A DNA stretch of 64,000 bases, taken from positions 177,743 to 241,742 of the forward strand of contig CAVUSJ010000001.1 in assembly GCA_963744105.1 (NCBI GenBank), read 5' to 3'. The translations under genes were made by a program, and so were the position numbers. The notes below the pieces were generated by a model that was not told the origin of the DNA, made no database searches, and saw nothing but the letters and a program-made list of their open reading frames with translations. This document shows positions 8,036 to 16,234 of the stretch, in pieces (the first letter of the stretch is position 1; every line of letters starts with the position of its first letter). This DNA comes from DASUPK01 sp963744105 (GTDB lineage Bacteria; Actinomycetota; Thermoleophilia; Solirubrobacterales; 70-9).

Positions 8036-8662
8036 ATGAGCACCGTCATCGAAAGCCTCGAGAAGCGCGACCTGAAGAAGCGCCCCAAGTTCGGCGCGGG
8101 AGATCGCGTGCGCGTCCACTTCCAGGTGGTTGAAGGGAACCGCCGCCGGACACAGGTCTTCGAGGGGATCGTGATCAAGCGCCAGGGCAGCGGCGTTCGC
8201 GAGACCTTCACTGTGCGCAAGCAGTCGTTCGGCGTCGGCGTGGAGCGGACCTTCCCGCTGCACTCGCCGAAGATCGAGAAGCTCGAGATCGCGGCCCGCG
8301 GCGACGTCCGCCGGGCGAAGCTCTACTACCTGCGCGACAAGGTCGGCAAGAGCGCCCGCGTCGCGGAGCGGCGCTGGGGGATCAAGGACGACGTGCTCGT
8401 CGCGGAGGAGGAGTCCGAGGCGGTGGACGCCGAGGGCCTCGCGGTCAGCGAGGCCGAGGCCGAGCTGGTCGAGCCTCCCGAGGAGGAGGCCGAGGGCGAG
8501 GCCGCCGAGGGCGAGTCCTCCGAGGGCGAGGCCCGGGAGGAGCAGCCTGCCGAGGAGCAGGCCGACGAGGCCGCTGATGCAGCTGGGGACGAGGCGGAGG
8601 CGAACACCGAGCCGGAGCCCGACGCTACGGCCGACGCCGCGCCCGAAAAGGCAGAAGACTGA
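8036..8662 (+). CDS. rplS: 50S ribosomal protein bL19 with long acidic C-terminal extension
   Basis: Residues 1-~122 are a complete bL19 (GDRVRVHFQVVEGNRRRTQVFEG, QSFGVGVERTFPLHSP, RRAKLYYLRDKVGKSARV), which sits at the 30S-50S interface. Another ~85 residues follow, made almost only of Glu, Ala, Gly, Asp, Ser and Pro. The family is normally ~115 residues. The tail is predicted disordered and very acidic, and its function is unknown. The 83-bp gap from trmD contains TAACCT and a T7 tract. The stop codon overlaps the presumed lepB start. Confidence 0.93.
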   Translation: MSTVIESLEKRDLKKRPKFGAGDRVRVHFQVVEGNRRRTQVFEGIVIKRQGSGVRETFTVRKQSFGVGVERTFPLHSPKIEKLEIAARGDVRRAKLYYLRDKVGKSARVAERRWGIKDDVLVAEEESEAVDAEGLAVSEAEAELVEPPEEEAEGEAAEGESSEGEAREEQPAEEQADEAADAAGDEAEANTEPEPDATADAAPEKAED

Positions 8663-9294
8663 GAATCCCGAGGCCCCACAGCACCCAGGGCGCGCTCCTC
8701 GAGCTCGTCATCATCGTCGCGCTCGCTCTCGGGCTGGCGCTGGGGATTCAGGCCTTCATCGTCAAGCCGTACCAGATTCCATCTGAGTCGATGGAGCCGA
8801 CCCTCGACGTCGGCCAGCGCGTTCTCGTGAACCGCTTCCTCTACCACTTCAAGGATCCCCAGATCGGGGACATCGTCGTCTTCCACCCGCCGCAGGGCGC
8901 CGAGGGCGGCGGCGCGGGCGGCGAGTGCGGAGATCCGCGCACCGGCGCCAGCGGCTCGAGCGGCGCGGCCTGTGATCAGCCCACCCCCCAGGAGGCGAGC
9001 GTCAACTTCATCAAGCGGATCGTCGCCGGCCCGGGCGACACGCTGAGCGTCCAGAACGGCCATCCGGTCGTCAACGGGAAGATCGCTCAGGAGGACTTCA
9101 TCAATCCCTGCACGCCAGGCGGAGCCTGCAATTTGCCCAAACCCATCACCATCCCGCCCGACCATTACTTCATGATGGGCGACAACCGTGGCTCGAGCGA
9201 CGACAGCCGCTTCTGGGGACCGGTCCCCCGAGACTGGATCATCGGCAAGGCCTTCGCCACCTACTGGCCTCCAGACCGAATCGGGATCTTCTAA
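8659..9294 (+). CDS. lepB: Type I signal peptidase LepB
   Basis: LepB removes signal peptides at the outer face of the membrane. The frame opens at 8578 with no ATG, GTG or TTG before the transmembrane helix (LLELVIIVALALGLALGIQAFIV). The only plausible start is CTG 8659, which overlaps the rplS stop as CTGA. From there it is 211 residues. The catalytic Ser44 is in PSESMEPTL and the general base Lys119 is in FIKRIVAGPGD. Box E is MGDNRGSSDDSRFWGPV. A Gly/Ser-rich insert (~95-110) precedes the Lys region. An internal ATG (8791) would delete the helix and catalytic Ser. Confidence 0.9.
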   Translation: MRIPRPHSTQGALLELVIIVALALGLALGIQAFIVKPYQIPSESMEPTLDVGQRVLVNRFLYHFKDPQIGDIVVFHPPQGAEGGGAGGECGDPRTGASGSSGAACDQPTPQEASVNFIKRIVAGPGDTLSVQNGHPVVNGKIAQEDFINPCTPGGACNLPKPITIPPDHYFMMGDNRGSSDDSRFWGPVPRDWIIGKAFATYWPPDRIGIF

Positions 9295-10078
9295 GGCAGC
9301 GAAGAGGCGGCGGAAGAAGCGCACCGCCGCGAGGCTCTTCCGCTTCGATCGCTCCTTCGGCCGCCGCTTCGTGGCCGGAGTGGACGAGGCCGGGCGTGGA
9401 TCCCTCGCCGGACCGCTGCTCGCCGCCGGGGTGCTGATCGACCTCGAGCGGATCGGCCGCTCCGAGCGGCTCGCGCTGGCGCGGCTGGACGACTCGAAGC
9501 AGAAGAGCGAGGAGGAGCGCGAGCAGCTCTATCCGGCCGTGATCCGCGCGGCGGCCCACGTGTCGGTCGCCGTTCGCTCGCCCCGCTGCATAGATCGCAA
9601 CGGCCTGCACGTCTCGAACATGGCCGCCCTCACGGACTGCATGCACGCGGTGGCGCGGGTCGACGCCACCAGGCTCGTGGACGGCTTCCGGCTGCACGCC
9701 TGCGAGCTCGAGCACGAGCGGGTGATCGACGGCGATGCCCGGAGCGCGGCAATCGCGGCCGCCTCCGTGATCGCCAAGGTGACGAGGGACCGCTACATGC
9801 GCCGCGTGGCGCCGCTCTATCCCGAATGGAGCTTCGAAGGCAACGTCGGCTACTCCACTCCGGAGCACCGCGAGGCGATCATGCGCCACGGGATCTGTCC
9901 GCTGCATCGGCGCTCGTTCGCGTCGGTCGCCTACTCCCAGCTCGATCTGGGCTCGGCCGCGGGCGAGTTCGAGGAGGCACCGGGGTCAGAAGGCATGGCG
10001 GATGTGATCGACATCCGCGAGGCCATCCGGTCCGAAGCTGACCCCGACGACGTCGAAGCGGTAGCCGGCGACGCCTGA
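9188..10078 (+). CDS. rnhB: Ribonuclease HII
   Basis: RNase HII cuts RNA embedded in DNA, including single ribonucleotides. The catalytic Asp-Glu motif is in VAGVDEAGRGSLAGP, with further acidic ligands in LVDGFRL and the helix of AAASVIAKVTRDRYM. The C-terminal motif NVGYSTPEHREAI is typical. The only canonical start in frame is GTG 9188, 106 nt inside lepB. This gives ~45 extra residues (Lys/Arg-rich before LFRFDRSFG), so translation may start later at a non-standard codon near 9295. The 3' end overlaps yraN convergently by 93 bp. Confidence 0.88.
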   Translation: MARATTAASGDRSPETGSSARPSPPTGLQTESGSSKAAKRRRKKRTAARLFRFDRSFGRRFVAGVDEAGRGSLAGPLLAAGVLIDLERIGRSERLALARLDDSKQKSEEEREQLYPAVIRAAAHVSVAVRSPRCIDRNGLHVSNMAALTDCMHAVARVDATRLVDGFRLHACELEHERVIDGDARSAAIAAASVIAKVTRDRYMRRVAPLYPEWSFEGNVGYSTPEHREAIMRHGICPLHRRSFASVAYSQLDLGSAAGEFEEAPGSEGMADVIDIREAIRSEADPDDVEAVAGDA

Positions 10079-10360
10079 CCGGCCGCGCCGCTCCGCGATC
10101 CACTCGCGGGCCAGGCGGCGCAGTTTGAGCTGCTTGCGGCTACCGACCGCGTGAGCCGGGCGCTCCGGGCCGTACGTCGTCCCGGTTCGTCCGGCCTTGA
10201 CCTCGACGAAGACGAGCGTCGAGCCGTCCAGCGCGACGATGTCGAGCTCGCCGGAGGGCAGCCGGACGTTCCGGCCGACGATCCGCCAGCCCGCGTGGCG
10301 TAGGCGGGCCGCGACCAGCTCCTCGGCCCGGCGGCCGAGTCTGAGACGGGCGTAGGTCAT
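9986..10360 (-). CDS. YraN/UPF0102 family nuclease-like protein
   Basis: The 124-residue protein has the family core AEELVAARLRHAGWRIVGRNVR, PSGELDIVALDG and TLVFVEVKAGR. The Glu...Asp...Glu-x-Lys pattern is that of restriction-endonuclease-like folds. UPF0102 proteins often sit next to rnhB and comM/dprA, as here, and may act in DNA processing, but the role is not settled. It is encoded opposite to its neighbours and overlaps the rnhB 3' end. Confidence 0.88.
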   Translation of the reverse strand: MTYARLRLGRRAEELVAARLRHAGWRIVGRNVRLPSGELDIVALDGSTLVFVEVKAGRTGTTYGPERPAHAVGSRKQLKLRRLAREWIAERRGRSGVAGYRFDVVGVSFGPDGLADVDHIRHAF

Positions 10361-10452
10361 CGCCGCAGCCTGCGGGACGCGGGCGAGCGGGACGAGCGCG
10401 GGCCGTGACGCGATCGTGACGTTCGGCGCGCCAGGTGCGAAACGAAGCGCCC

Positions 10453-10458
10453 TACGGT
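10453..10458 (+). promoter_or_regulatory. -10-like hexamer TACGGT before comM
   Basis: TACGGT lies 6 nt before the chosen comM ATG with no SD sequence. The spacing supports the internal start over the upstream in-frame one at 10,435. Confidence 0.4.
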
Positions 10459-10464
10459 CGCGCC

Positions 10465-11955
10465 ATGTTCGCGATCGCGCGCACCTTCGCCCTGATCGGT
10501 GTCGCCGCGGAGCCCGTGCACGTCGAGGTCGACATCGGCGGCGGCCTTCCCTCGTTCACGATCGTCGGCCTGCCGGACGCCGCGGTTCGCGAGTCGCGCG
10601 AGCGCGTGCGGTCCGCCCTGGTCAACTCGGGCTTCAAGTACCCACAGCACCGGATCACCGCCAACCTCGCTCCGGCCGATCTCCGCAAGGCGGGCCCGGG
10701 GTTCGATCTCGCGATCGCCGCCGCGGTCCTGGTCGCGTCCGGTCAGCTGCCGAGGGCGGTGCTCGAGAGATTCGCGCTGGCGGGCGAGCTGGCGCTGGAC
10801 GGAGCGATCCGGCCCGTCCCGGGTGCGCTGGCGATGGCGGAGGGGGCGAGGGAGTGGGGCATGAGGGGCGTCGCGGTCGCCCCCGGCGACGCTGCCCAGG
10901 CGGCCCTGGTGGGCGGGATCGAGGTGATGCCCGTGGATCACGTCACCAAGCTGCGAGAGTTGGCCGAGGGATTGATCCAGCCCGTCCCACGCGCGTCGCC
11001 GCCGGAGATCCCCGGCGACGACCTCCCCGACCTGGAGGACCTGCGCGGCCATCCCATGCTGCGCCGGTGCCTCGAGGTCTCCGCCGCGGGCGCCCACAGC
11101 ATCCTGCTGATCGGCCCTCCGGGCGGCGGCAAGACGCTGGCGCTCAACCGGCTGCCGTCGCTGCTCCCCCCGCTGAGCCGGGATGAGGTGATCGAGGTGA
11201 CCAGGATCGCCGGCGTCTGTGGCGAGAACGGAGGGCCGCGACTCCGGCGTCCGTTCCGGGCACCCCACCACACGGTCTCCGGACGGGCGCTCGTCGGGGG
11301 CGGCTCACCGCCGCGGCCCGGAGAGGTGACGCGGGCGCATCGCGGCGTCCTCTTCCTGGACGAGCTCGGTGAGTTCCGTCGCGACGCCCTGGAGGCCCTT
11401 CGGGTCCCGTTGGAGGAAGGGGTGGTGACCGTCACCAGGACCACCGGCACCGTCTCCCTGCCCTGTCGCTTCATGCTGGTCGCGGCCTCCAATCCCTGCC
11501 CGTGCGGCAACGGCCCGGATTCGGGCGAATGCGACTGCCATCCGGGCGCCGTGACCCGCTACATGGCGAAGCTCAGCGGCGCTCTCGCCGACCGGATCGA
11601 CATCACCGTCAGGGTGGATCCGCCGCCGCCCGAGGAGCTGAGTGAGGAGACGAGCGAGGACTCATCCGCCGTGCGGAAGCGCGTCCTGGCGGCGCGGGCG
11701 GCACAGGAGGAGCGCCTCGGGCCGGGCCGGGCGAATGCCGACATGACACCGAGCGAGCTGCGACGGCACTGCGAGCTGGATTCAGCGGCACGGCAGGTCC
11801 TCGATGACGGCCACCGCCAGCTCCGACTCAGCGCACGCGGCTGGGATCGCTGCCTGCGGCTCGCGCGGACGATCGCCGATCTCGCCGGGCAGGAGCGGAT
11901 CGGCGCCGAGCACGTCGCCGAGGCGATCGACAAGCGCCGTCGGCCGGAGCGATGA
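10465..11955 (+). CDS. comM: ComM/YifB family Mg-chelatase-like AAA+ ATPase
   Basis: The 496-residue protein is a hexameric helicase-type ATPase that promotes branch migration during natural transformation in other bacteria. The N-terminal ChlI domain has FTIVGLPDAAVRESRERVRSAL. The AAA+ core has Walker A LIGPPGGGKTLAL (~215-228). The family zinc/cysteine segment NPCPCGNGPDSGECDCHPG precedes ALADRIDI. The ATG start is chosen because MFAIARTFAL is the conserved N-terminus. The stop overlaps the dprA ATG as ATGA, so the two are coupled. Confidence 0.93.
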   Translation: MFAIARTFALIGVAAEPVHVEVDIGGGLPSFTIVGLPDAAVRESRERVRSALVNSGFKYPQHRITANLAPADLRKAGPGFDLAIAAAVLVASGQLPRAVLERFALAGELALDGAIRPVPGALAMAEGAREWGMRGVAVAPGDAAQAALVGGIEVMPVDHVTKLRELAEGLIQPVPRASPPEIPGDDLPDLEDLRGHPMLRRCLEVSAAGAHSILLIGPPGGGKTLALNRLPSLLPPLSRDEVIEVTRIAGVCGENGGPRLRRPFRAPHHTVSGRALVGGGSPPRPGEVTRAHRGVLFLDELGEFRRDALEALRVPLEEGVVTVTRTTGTVSLPCRFMLVAASNPCPCGNGPDSGECDCHPGAVTRYMAKLSGALADRIDITVRVDPPPPEELSEETSEDSSAVRKRVLAARAAQEERLGPGRANADMTPSELRRHCELDSAARQVLDDGHRQLRLSARGWDRCLRLARTIADLAGQERIGAEHVAEAIDKRRRPER

Positions 11956-13085
11956 GCGCGCGCCCGGAGGCGTGCCCGAAATGCCTGCGGCGCGGCTGGC
12001 TGATCGGCGAACTCGCCGGGCACATCCAGATGGCCGTCGATGACTCGGCCGGGAATCGCGCTCACGAGCTGCTCGCGCTCGAAGACGAGGAGCTGGCACG
12101 GGCGTTGGCCGGCTCGCGGGCGGCTGAGTTCCTGGAGCGAGCCGCGACCCAGGACCCGGAGTGCCTGCAGACCACGGTGTCCGAAGCCCGGGCCTGGGCT
12201 TGCTGCCGGCACCACCCGTCCTATCCGAGTGCCCTCGCGGTGCTGGGGGATCCGCCGGCGGTGCTGTTCGGCCGGGGCGACTCGGAGCTCCTGGGGAGGT
12301 TCGCCGCCGAGGAGATGGTCACCATCGTCGGATCGCGCAGGGCGAGCAGCTACGGCCGCGAGCTCGCCACCGGGCTGGGTCGGGACCTTGCTTCGGCGGG
12401 CCTGGCCGTGGTGAGCGGGATGGCGCTCGGGATCGACTCATGCGCCCACCGCGGCGCCCTGGAGGCGGGAGGCCTGACCGTGGCGGTGCTCGGCTGCGGC
12501 GTCGACGTCCCGTACCCGCCCCGCCACCTGCGGCTCTACGAGGAGATCGTCGAGCGGGGACTCGTGATCGCCGAGCTCCCGCCGGGGACGACCGCTCGGC
12601 GCTGGACCTTTCCGGCTCGCAACCGGATCATGGCGGCGCTCGGCCGGATGACGGTGGTGGTCGAGGCGCGGGAGCGCTCCGGCTCGCTGATCACCGCTGA
12701 GATGGCAAGCGATCTGAACCGCGAGGTGGGCGCCGTCCCCGGCAGGGTGGGCTCGTCCCCGGCCGCCGGGACAAACGGCCTGCTTCGCGAGGGCGCGTCG
12801 GTGATCAGGGGCGCCGACGACATCCTCGACTCCCTGCTCGGCGTGGGAGTCGAACGCCCCGCGCCGCGAGCCCGGCGCGGGCCCGCGCTCGAGCCGGAGC
12901 TGGCGCGAGTGCTCGCCCTCGTGGAGGAGGGCGCGACCAGGGCCGATGCGCTGGCGCGTGCGTCGGGGCTCGAGCCGGGGCCTCTGGCAACGGCCCTCGT
13001 GCGGCTGGAGCTGAGCGGGTATCTGCGCTCGGATACCGCCGGCCGCTATGAGCGAACCTCGCTGGCAGCGCCCGAGTCCGCGTAG
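11952..13085 (+). CDS. dprA: DNA-processing protein DprA
   Basis: DprA protects incoming single strands and loads RecA in transformation. It is also widespread in bacteria not known to be competent. The 377-residue protein has an N-terminal Cys/His-rich segment (ACPKCLRRG, WACCRHHP) and then the Rossmann fold: VTIVGSRRASSYG, VVSGMALGIDSCAHRGAL, RWTFPARNRIMAALG. A winged-helix tail (LARASGLEPGPLATALVRLELSGYL) ends it. The paired-Cys N-terminus suggests a zinc site, as in some actinobacterial DprAs. It forms an operon with comM. Confidence 0.93.
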   Translation: MSARPEACPKCLRRGWLIGELAGHIQMAVDDSAGNRAHELLALEDEELARALAGSRAAEFLERAATQDPECLQTTVSEARAWACCRHHPSYPSALAVLGDPPAVLFGRGDSELLGRFAAEEMVTIVGSRRASSYGRELATGLGRDLASAGLAVVSGMALGIDSCAHRGALEAGGLTVAVLGCGVDVPYPPRHLRLYEEIVERGLVIAELPPGTTARRWTFPARNRIMAALGRMTVVVEARERSGSLITAEMASDLNREVGAVPGRVGSSPAAGTNGLLREGASVIRGADDILDSLLGVGVERPAPRARRGPALEPELARVLALVEEGATRADALARASGLEPGPLATALVRLELSGYLRSDTAGRYERTSLAAPESA

Positions 13086-13095
13086 CGCCCGCCAC

Positions 13096-13101
13096 TAGCC
13101 T
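13096..13101 (+). promoter_or_regulatory. -10-like hexamer TAGCCT before thiD
   Basis: TAGCCT lies 7 nt before the GTG start of thiD with no SD. There is no space for a TPP riboswitch between dprA and thiD. Confidence 0.4.
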
Positions 13102-13108
13102 TAGCCAC

Positions 13109-13903
13109 GTGACGGCCGAGCGGCGTATTCCGATCGCGATGACCATCGCGACCTCCGACTCCGGCGGCGGAGCCGGGATCCAGGCGGACCTGAAGGCGTT
13201 CGCCCGCTGTGGCGTGCACGGGACCTCCGCGATCGTCGCGCTCACCGCCCAGAACACCCACGAGGTGATCTCGGTCGAGACGCTGCCGCGGCAGTTCATC
13301 CTCGACCAGGTCCGCGCCGTAGTCACCGATATGGGCGTCGACGCCGTGAAGATCGGGATGCTCTTCGACCAGCCGACGATCGAGGCCGTCGAGGAAGCCC
13401 TCGAGCTGGTCGGGGACGCGCCCGTGGTGCTCGATCCGGTGATGGTCGCCGAGAGCGGCGCGGTCCTGCTCAAGCCAGAGGCCAGGCAGGCCTTGATCGA
13501 GCGGATCGTCCCGCGTGCCACCGTCGTCACCCCCAATGCCGCCGAGGCGCGCGAGCTCACCGGCCTCGGCGCTGATGCCTCGCCGAAGGACCTCGTGCGA
13601 GCGGTGCACGCTCTGGGGCCGAGCGTTGCGATCGTCACGGGCGGCCACCTCGACGGCTCGGACCGCTTCTTCGACGGCGAGACCCTGGAGGAGATCGAGG
13701 GACCGCGGCACGAGGACGGCGCCGCCCACGGCTCCGGCTGCACGCACTCCTCGGCGCTGGCCGCGCGCCTGGCGCTCGGCGATACGCCCCTGGAGGCCGC
13801 GCGAGAGGCACGCCGGATCGCGGCCGAGGCGGTGGCGAATGGCCTGCGGGAGATCGGCTCCGGCGCGGGGCCGGTGGACGTACTGGGCATAATCGATACA
13901 TGA
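13109..13903 (+). CDS. thiD: Hydroxymethylpyrimidine/phosphomethylpyrimidine kinase
   Basis: ThiD phosphorylates HMP and HMP-P for thiamine synthesis. The 264-residue ribokinase-fold protein has the substrate loop TIATSDSGGGAGIQADLKAF (residues ~13-32) and DAVKIGML. The anion-hole motif AAHGSGCTHSSALAARLA is at ~208-224. It starts at GTG. The next small gene begins inside its stop (ATGA). No other thiamine gene is in view. Confidence 0.94.
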   Translation: MTAERRIPIAMTIATSDSGGGAGIQADLKAFARCGVHGTSAIVALTAQNTHEVISVETLPRQFILDQVRAVVTDMGVDAVKIGMLFDQPTIEAVEEALELVGDAPVVLDPVMVAESGAVLLKPEARQALIERIVPRATVVTPNAAEARELTGLGADASPKDLVRAVHALGPSVAIVTGGHLDGSDRFFDGETLEEIEGPRHEDGAAHGSGCTHSSALAARLALGDTPLEAAREARRIAAEAVANGLREIGSGAGPVDVLGIIDT

Positions 13904-14145
13904 AGCTGCTTCGCATGACTCCGGGGAAGGGGGACGTGCTGCTCGCCGAGGGCGATCCGGCCGTGGCCGAGGACGAGGAGCGCCTCGTGCGGGAGTTCCG
14001 CCGCCAGCTCGATCTCGGCATGTGGGCCGCGGTTCCGCACGAGGGACCGGGCGGCAGCCGCGAGGCGACGATGGTCCGCGACTTCTCGGAGGTCCCGGAG
14101 GGGGCTGAGCGCGTCATCTTCTTCCCGCAGGCGGCAGGCGGCTGA
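13900..14145 (+). CDS. Small protein of unknown function
   Basis: The 81-residue, acidic protein has no motif I recognise. It has a charged N-terminal half (EDEERLVREFRRQLDLGMWAAVP) and a C-terminus ending in RVIFFPQAAGG. ATGA overlap with thiD and TGATG overlap with the next gene place it in a tightly coupled run leading to ilvD. MWAAVP... and the DFSEVPEGAERVIFFP wording suggest a small beta/alpha fold. No function can be assigned. Confidence 0.7.
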   Translation: MKLLRMTPGKGDVLLAEGDPAVAEDEERLVREFRRQLDLGMWAAVPHEGPGGSREATMVRDFSEVPEGAERVIFFPQAAGG

Positions 14146-14561
14146 TGCGGCGCAGATACGTTCGCAACACGGCGCGAGACCGCCGCGCCGAGCAGCGGGC
14201 ACGGGAGCTGCTGGGTTCGACCGCCGGCCCCGATGCCCTCGAGATGTACGAGCGCTTCGGCCTGCTGGCGCTCGAGATGGGCGAGTACGGGTGGCTGATC
14301 TACCCACAGCGCCCGCTGGTGGCCTACGACGCCACAAGCGGCGAGCCGCTGAGCGAGTACTGCGTCCGCTTCCGCGACGGCTCCGATCCAGAGGCGGGGG
14401 AGAGGCTCCCCGACGCCGACGACGTGCTCGCCAAGTGGATGGCGCTCCGCGCCGACGAGCGCGAGCTGATCGGGACCGCCAACGTCCACCCTCTGGGCCG
14501 CCAGCTCGACCCGGCGATGGTCAAGCGCGATCTGAAAGCCTTGGGCTCTTGGCAGAGGTGA
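14145..14561 (+). CDS. Conserved-looking protein of unknown function
   Basis: The 138-residue protein has a basic N-terminus (RRRYVRNTARDRRAEQRARELL), then MYERFGLLALEMGEYGWLIYPQRPLVAYD and SGEPLSEYCVRF, an aromatic-rich beta region, ending with a Lys/Arg helix. I do not recognise the family. It starts by TGATG overlap with the upstream small gene, and its TGA overlaps the ilvD GTG, so it is co-translated with thiD and ilvD. Confidence 0.75.
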   Translation: MRRRYVRNTARDRRAEQRARELLGSTAGPDALEMYERFGLLALEMGEYGWLIYPQRPLVAYDATSGEPLSEYCVRFRDGSDPEAGERLPDADDVLAKWMALRADERELIGTANVHPLGRQLDPAMVKRDLKALGSWQR

Positions 14562-16234
14562 CGACAAACGGCATGCGCGCCCGCTCGAGCGCCGTCTTCG
14601 ACGGGCCCGAGCGTGCCTTTGCCCGTGCGTACATGAAGGGGATCGGCTTCGGCGACGACGACCTCAGCCGGCCGACTGTGGGCATCGCCAACACCTGGAT
14701 CGAGGCGATGCCCTGCAACTTCCACCTGCGCGGACTCGCCGAGCATGTCAAGGAGGGCGTCCGGGCGGCCGGCGGCACGCCGCTCGAGTTCAACTCCATC
14801 GCGATCTCCGACGGGATCACGATGGGAACCGAGGGCATGAAGACTTCCCTCGTCAGTCGCGAGGTGATCGCCGACTCGATAGAGCTCACCGCCCGCGGCT
14901 ACCAGTTCGACGCCGTGATCGCGCTCTCCGGATGCGACAAGACCATCCCCGGCTGCGTGATGGCCCTGACCCGGCTCGACATCCCCTCGCTGATGCTCTA
15001 CGGGGGTTCGATCCTGCCCGGCCGCTGGCACGACCAGGACGTGACCATTCAGGACGTCTTCGAGGCGATCGGCAAGCACGCCACAGGCGAGATGTCCGAC
15101 GACGACCTCCACGAGCTCGAGGGCTGCGCCAGTCCCGGAGCGGGCGCGTGCGGCGCTCAGTTCACCGCGAACACGATGGCGAGCGCCTTCGAGGTGATGG
15201 GAATCACCCCGATGGGCTCGGGCATGGTGCCCGCGGTCGCCGACGCGCGGAACGAGGTGGCGCGGCAGGCGGGCGAGCTCGTGATGAAGGTGCTCGCCGA
15301 CGACCTGCGGCCCAGCCAGATCATCACGAAGGACTCCCTGGAGAACGCGATCGCAACCGTCTGCATGTCAGGCGGCTCGACCAACGGCGTCCTGCATCTG
15401 CTCGCGGTCGCCAACGAGGCCGGCATCGAGCTCACGATCGACGACTTCGACCGGATCTCCGAGAAGACGCCGTTGCTCGGCGACCTGAAGCCCGGTGGCC
15501 GCTTCGTCGCCAAGGACCTCTACGAGGCGGGCGGAGTGGGCGTCCTCGCCAAGCGGCTGGACGAGGCCGGTGTCCTTCATCGGGATGCGATCACGGTGAC
15601 CGGCAAAACGATCGGCGAGGAGGCCGACGCGACCCAGGAGACCCCTGCGCAGCAGGTGGTCCGCCCGCTCGACGACCCGCTCAAGCCGACCGGCGGCCTC
15701 GTGATCCTGCGCGGCAACCTGGCCCCAGAGGGCTGCGTCGTCAAGGTCGCGGGTGAGGAGCGAAAGAAGCACACGGGCCCGGCCCGGGTCTTCGGCTCCG
15801 AGCAGGAGTGCTTCGCCGTCGTCGAGCAGCAGGGCATCAAGCCCGGCGACGTGGTCGTGATCCGCAACGAGGGCCCCTCCGGCGGCCCAGGCATGCGGGA
15901 GATGCTCCAGGTCACGGCGGCATTGGTCGGCGAGGGGATCGGCGACCAGGTCGCGCTGCTCACCGACGGGCGCTTCTCGGGTGCGACGCACGGCCTGATG
16001 GCCGGGCACGTGGCCCCCGAAGCGATCCGCGGCGGCCCGATCGCGGCGGTCCAGGACGGCGACATGATCACGCTCGACATCGACGCGCGCCGTCTCGACG
16101 TGGACCTCCCCGACGAGGAGATCGCGAAGAGGGTGGAGGCCTACGAGCCGCCCGAACCCCTCTACAAGCGCGGCGTGATGGCGAAGTACGCGGCGGCCGT
16201 GTCGAGCGCGTCCGAGGGCGCCGTCACGTCCTGA
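14558..16234 (+). CDS. ilvD: Dihydroxy-acid dehydratase IlvD
   Basis: IlvD makes 2-oxoisovalerate and 2-oxo-3-methylvalerate in Val/Ile/Leu synthesis using an Fe-S cluster. The 558-residue protein has cluster cysteines in SGCDKTIPGCVM and GAGACGAQFTANTMA. Further family blocks are CMSGGSTNGVLHLLA, EGPSGGPGMREML and DGRFSGATHGLMAGHVAPEA. GTG 14558 is chosen for its GTGA overlap with the previous stop; ATG 14573 is an alternative five codons later. The 3' end overlaps the convergent reductase gene by 11 bp. Confidence 0.95.
   Translation: MTTNGMRARSSAVFDGPERAFARAYMKGIGFGDDDLSRPTVGIANTWIEAMPCNFHLRGLAEHVKEGVRAAGGTPLEFNSIAISDGITMGTEGMKTSLVSREVIADSIELTARGYQFDAVIALSGCDKTIPGCVMALTRLDIPSLMLYGGSILPGRWHDQDVTIQDVFEAIGKHATGEMSDDDLHELEGCASPGAGACGAQFTANTMASAFEVMGITPMGSGMVPAVADARNEVARQAGELVMKVLADDLRPSQIITKDSLENAIATVCMSGGSTNGVLHLLAVANEAGIELTIDDFDRISEKTPLLGDLKPGGRFVAKDLYEAGGVGVLAKRLDEAGVLHRDAITVTGKTIGEEADATQETPAQQVVRPLDDPLKPTGGLVILRGNLAPEGCVVKVAGEERKKHTGPARVFGSEQECFAVVEQQGIKPGDVVVIRNEGPSGGPGMREMLQVTAALVGEGIGDQVALLTDGRFSGATHGLMAGHVAPEAIRGGPIAAVQDGDMITLDIDARRLDVDLPDEEIAKRVEAYEPPEPLYKRGVMAKYAAAVSSASEGAVTS

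Noticed and set aside
10357..11271. Minus-strand open frame opposite comM
   Set aside because: Arg/His-rich shadow of a certain gene.
13086..13108. TPP riboswitch before thiD
   Set aside because: Only 23 bp separate dprA and thiD, too little for a riboswitch.
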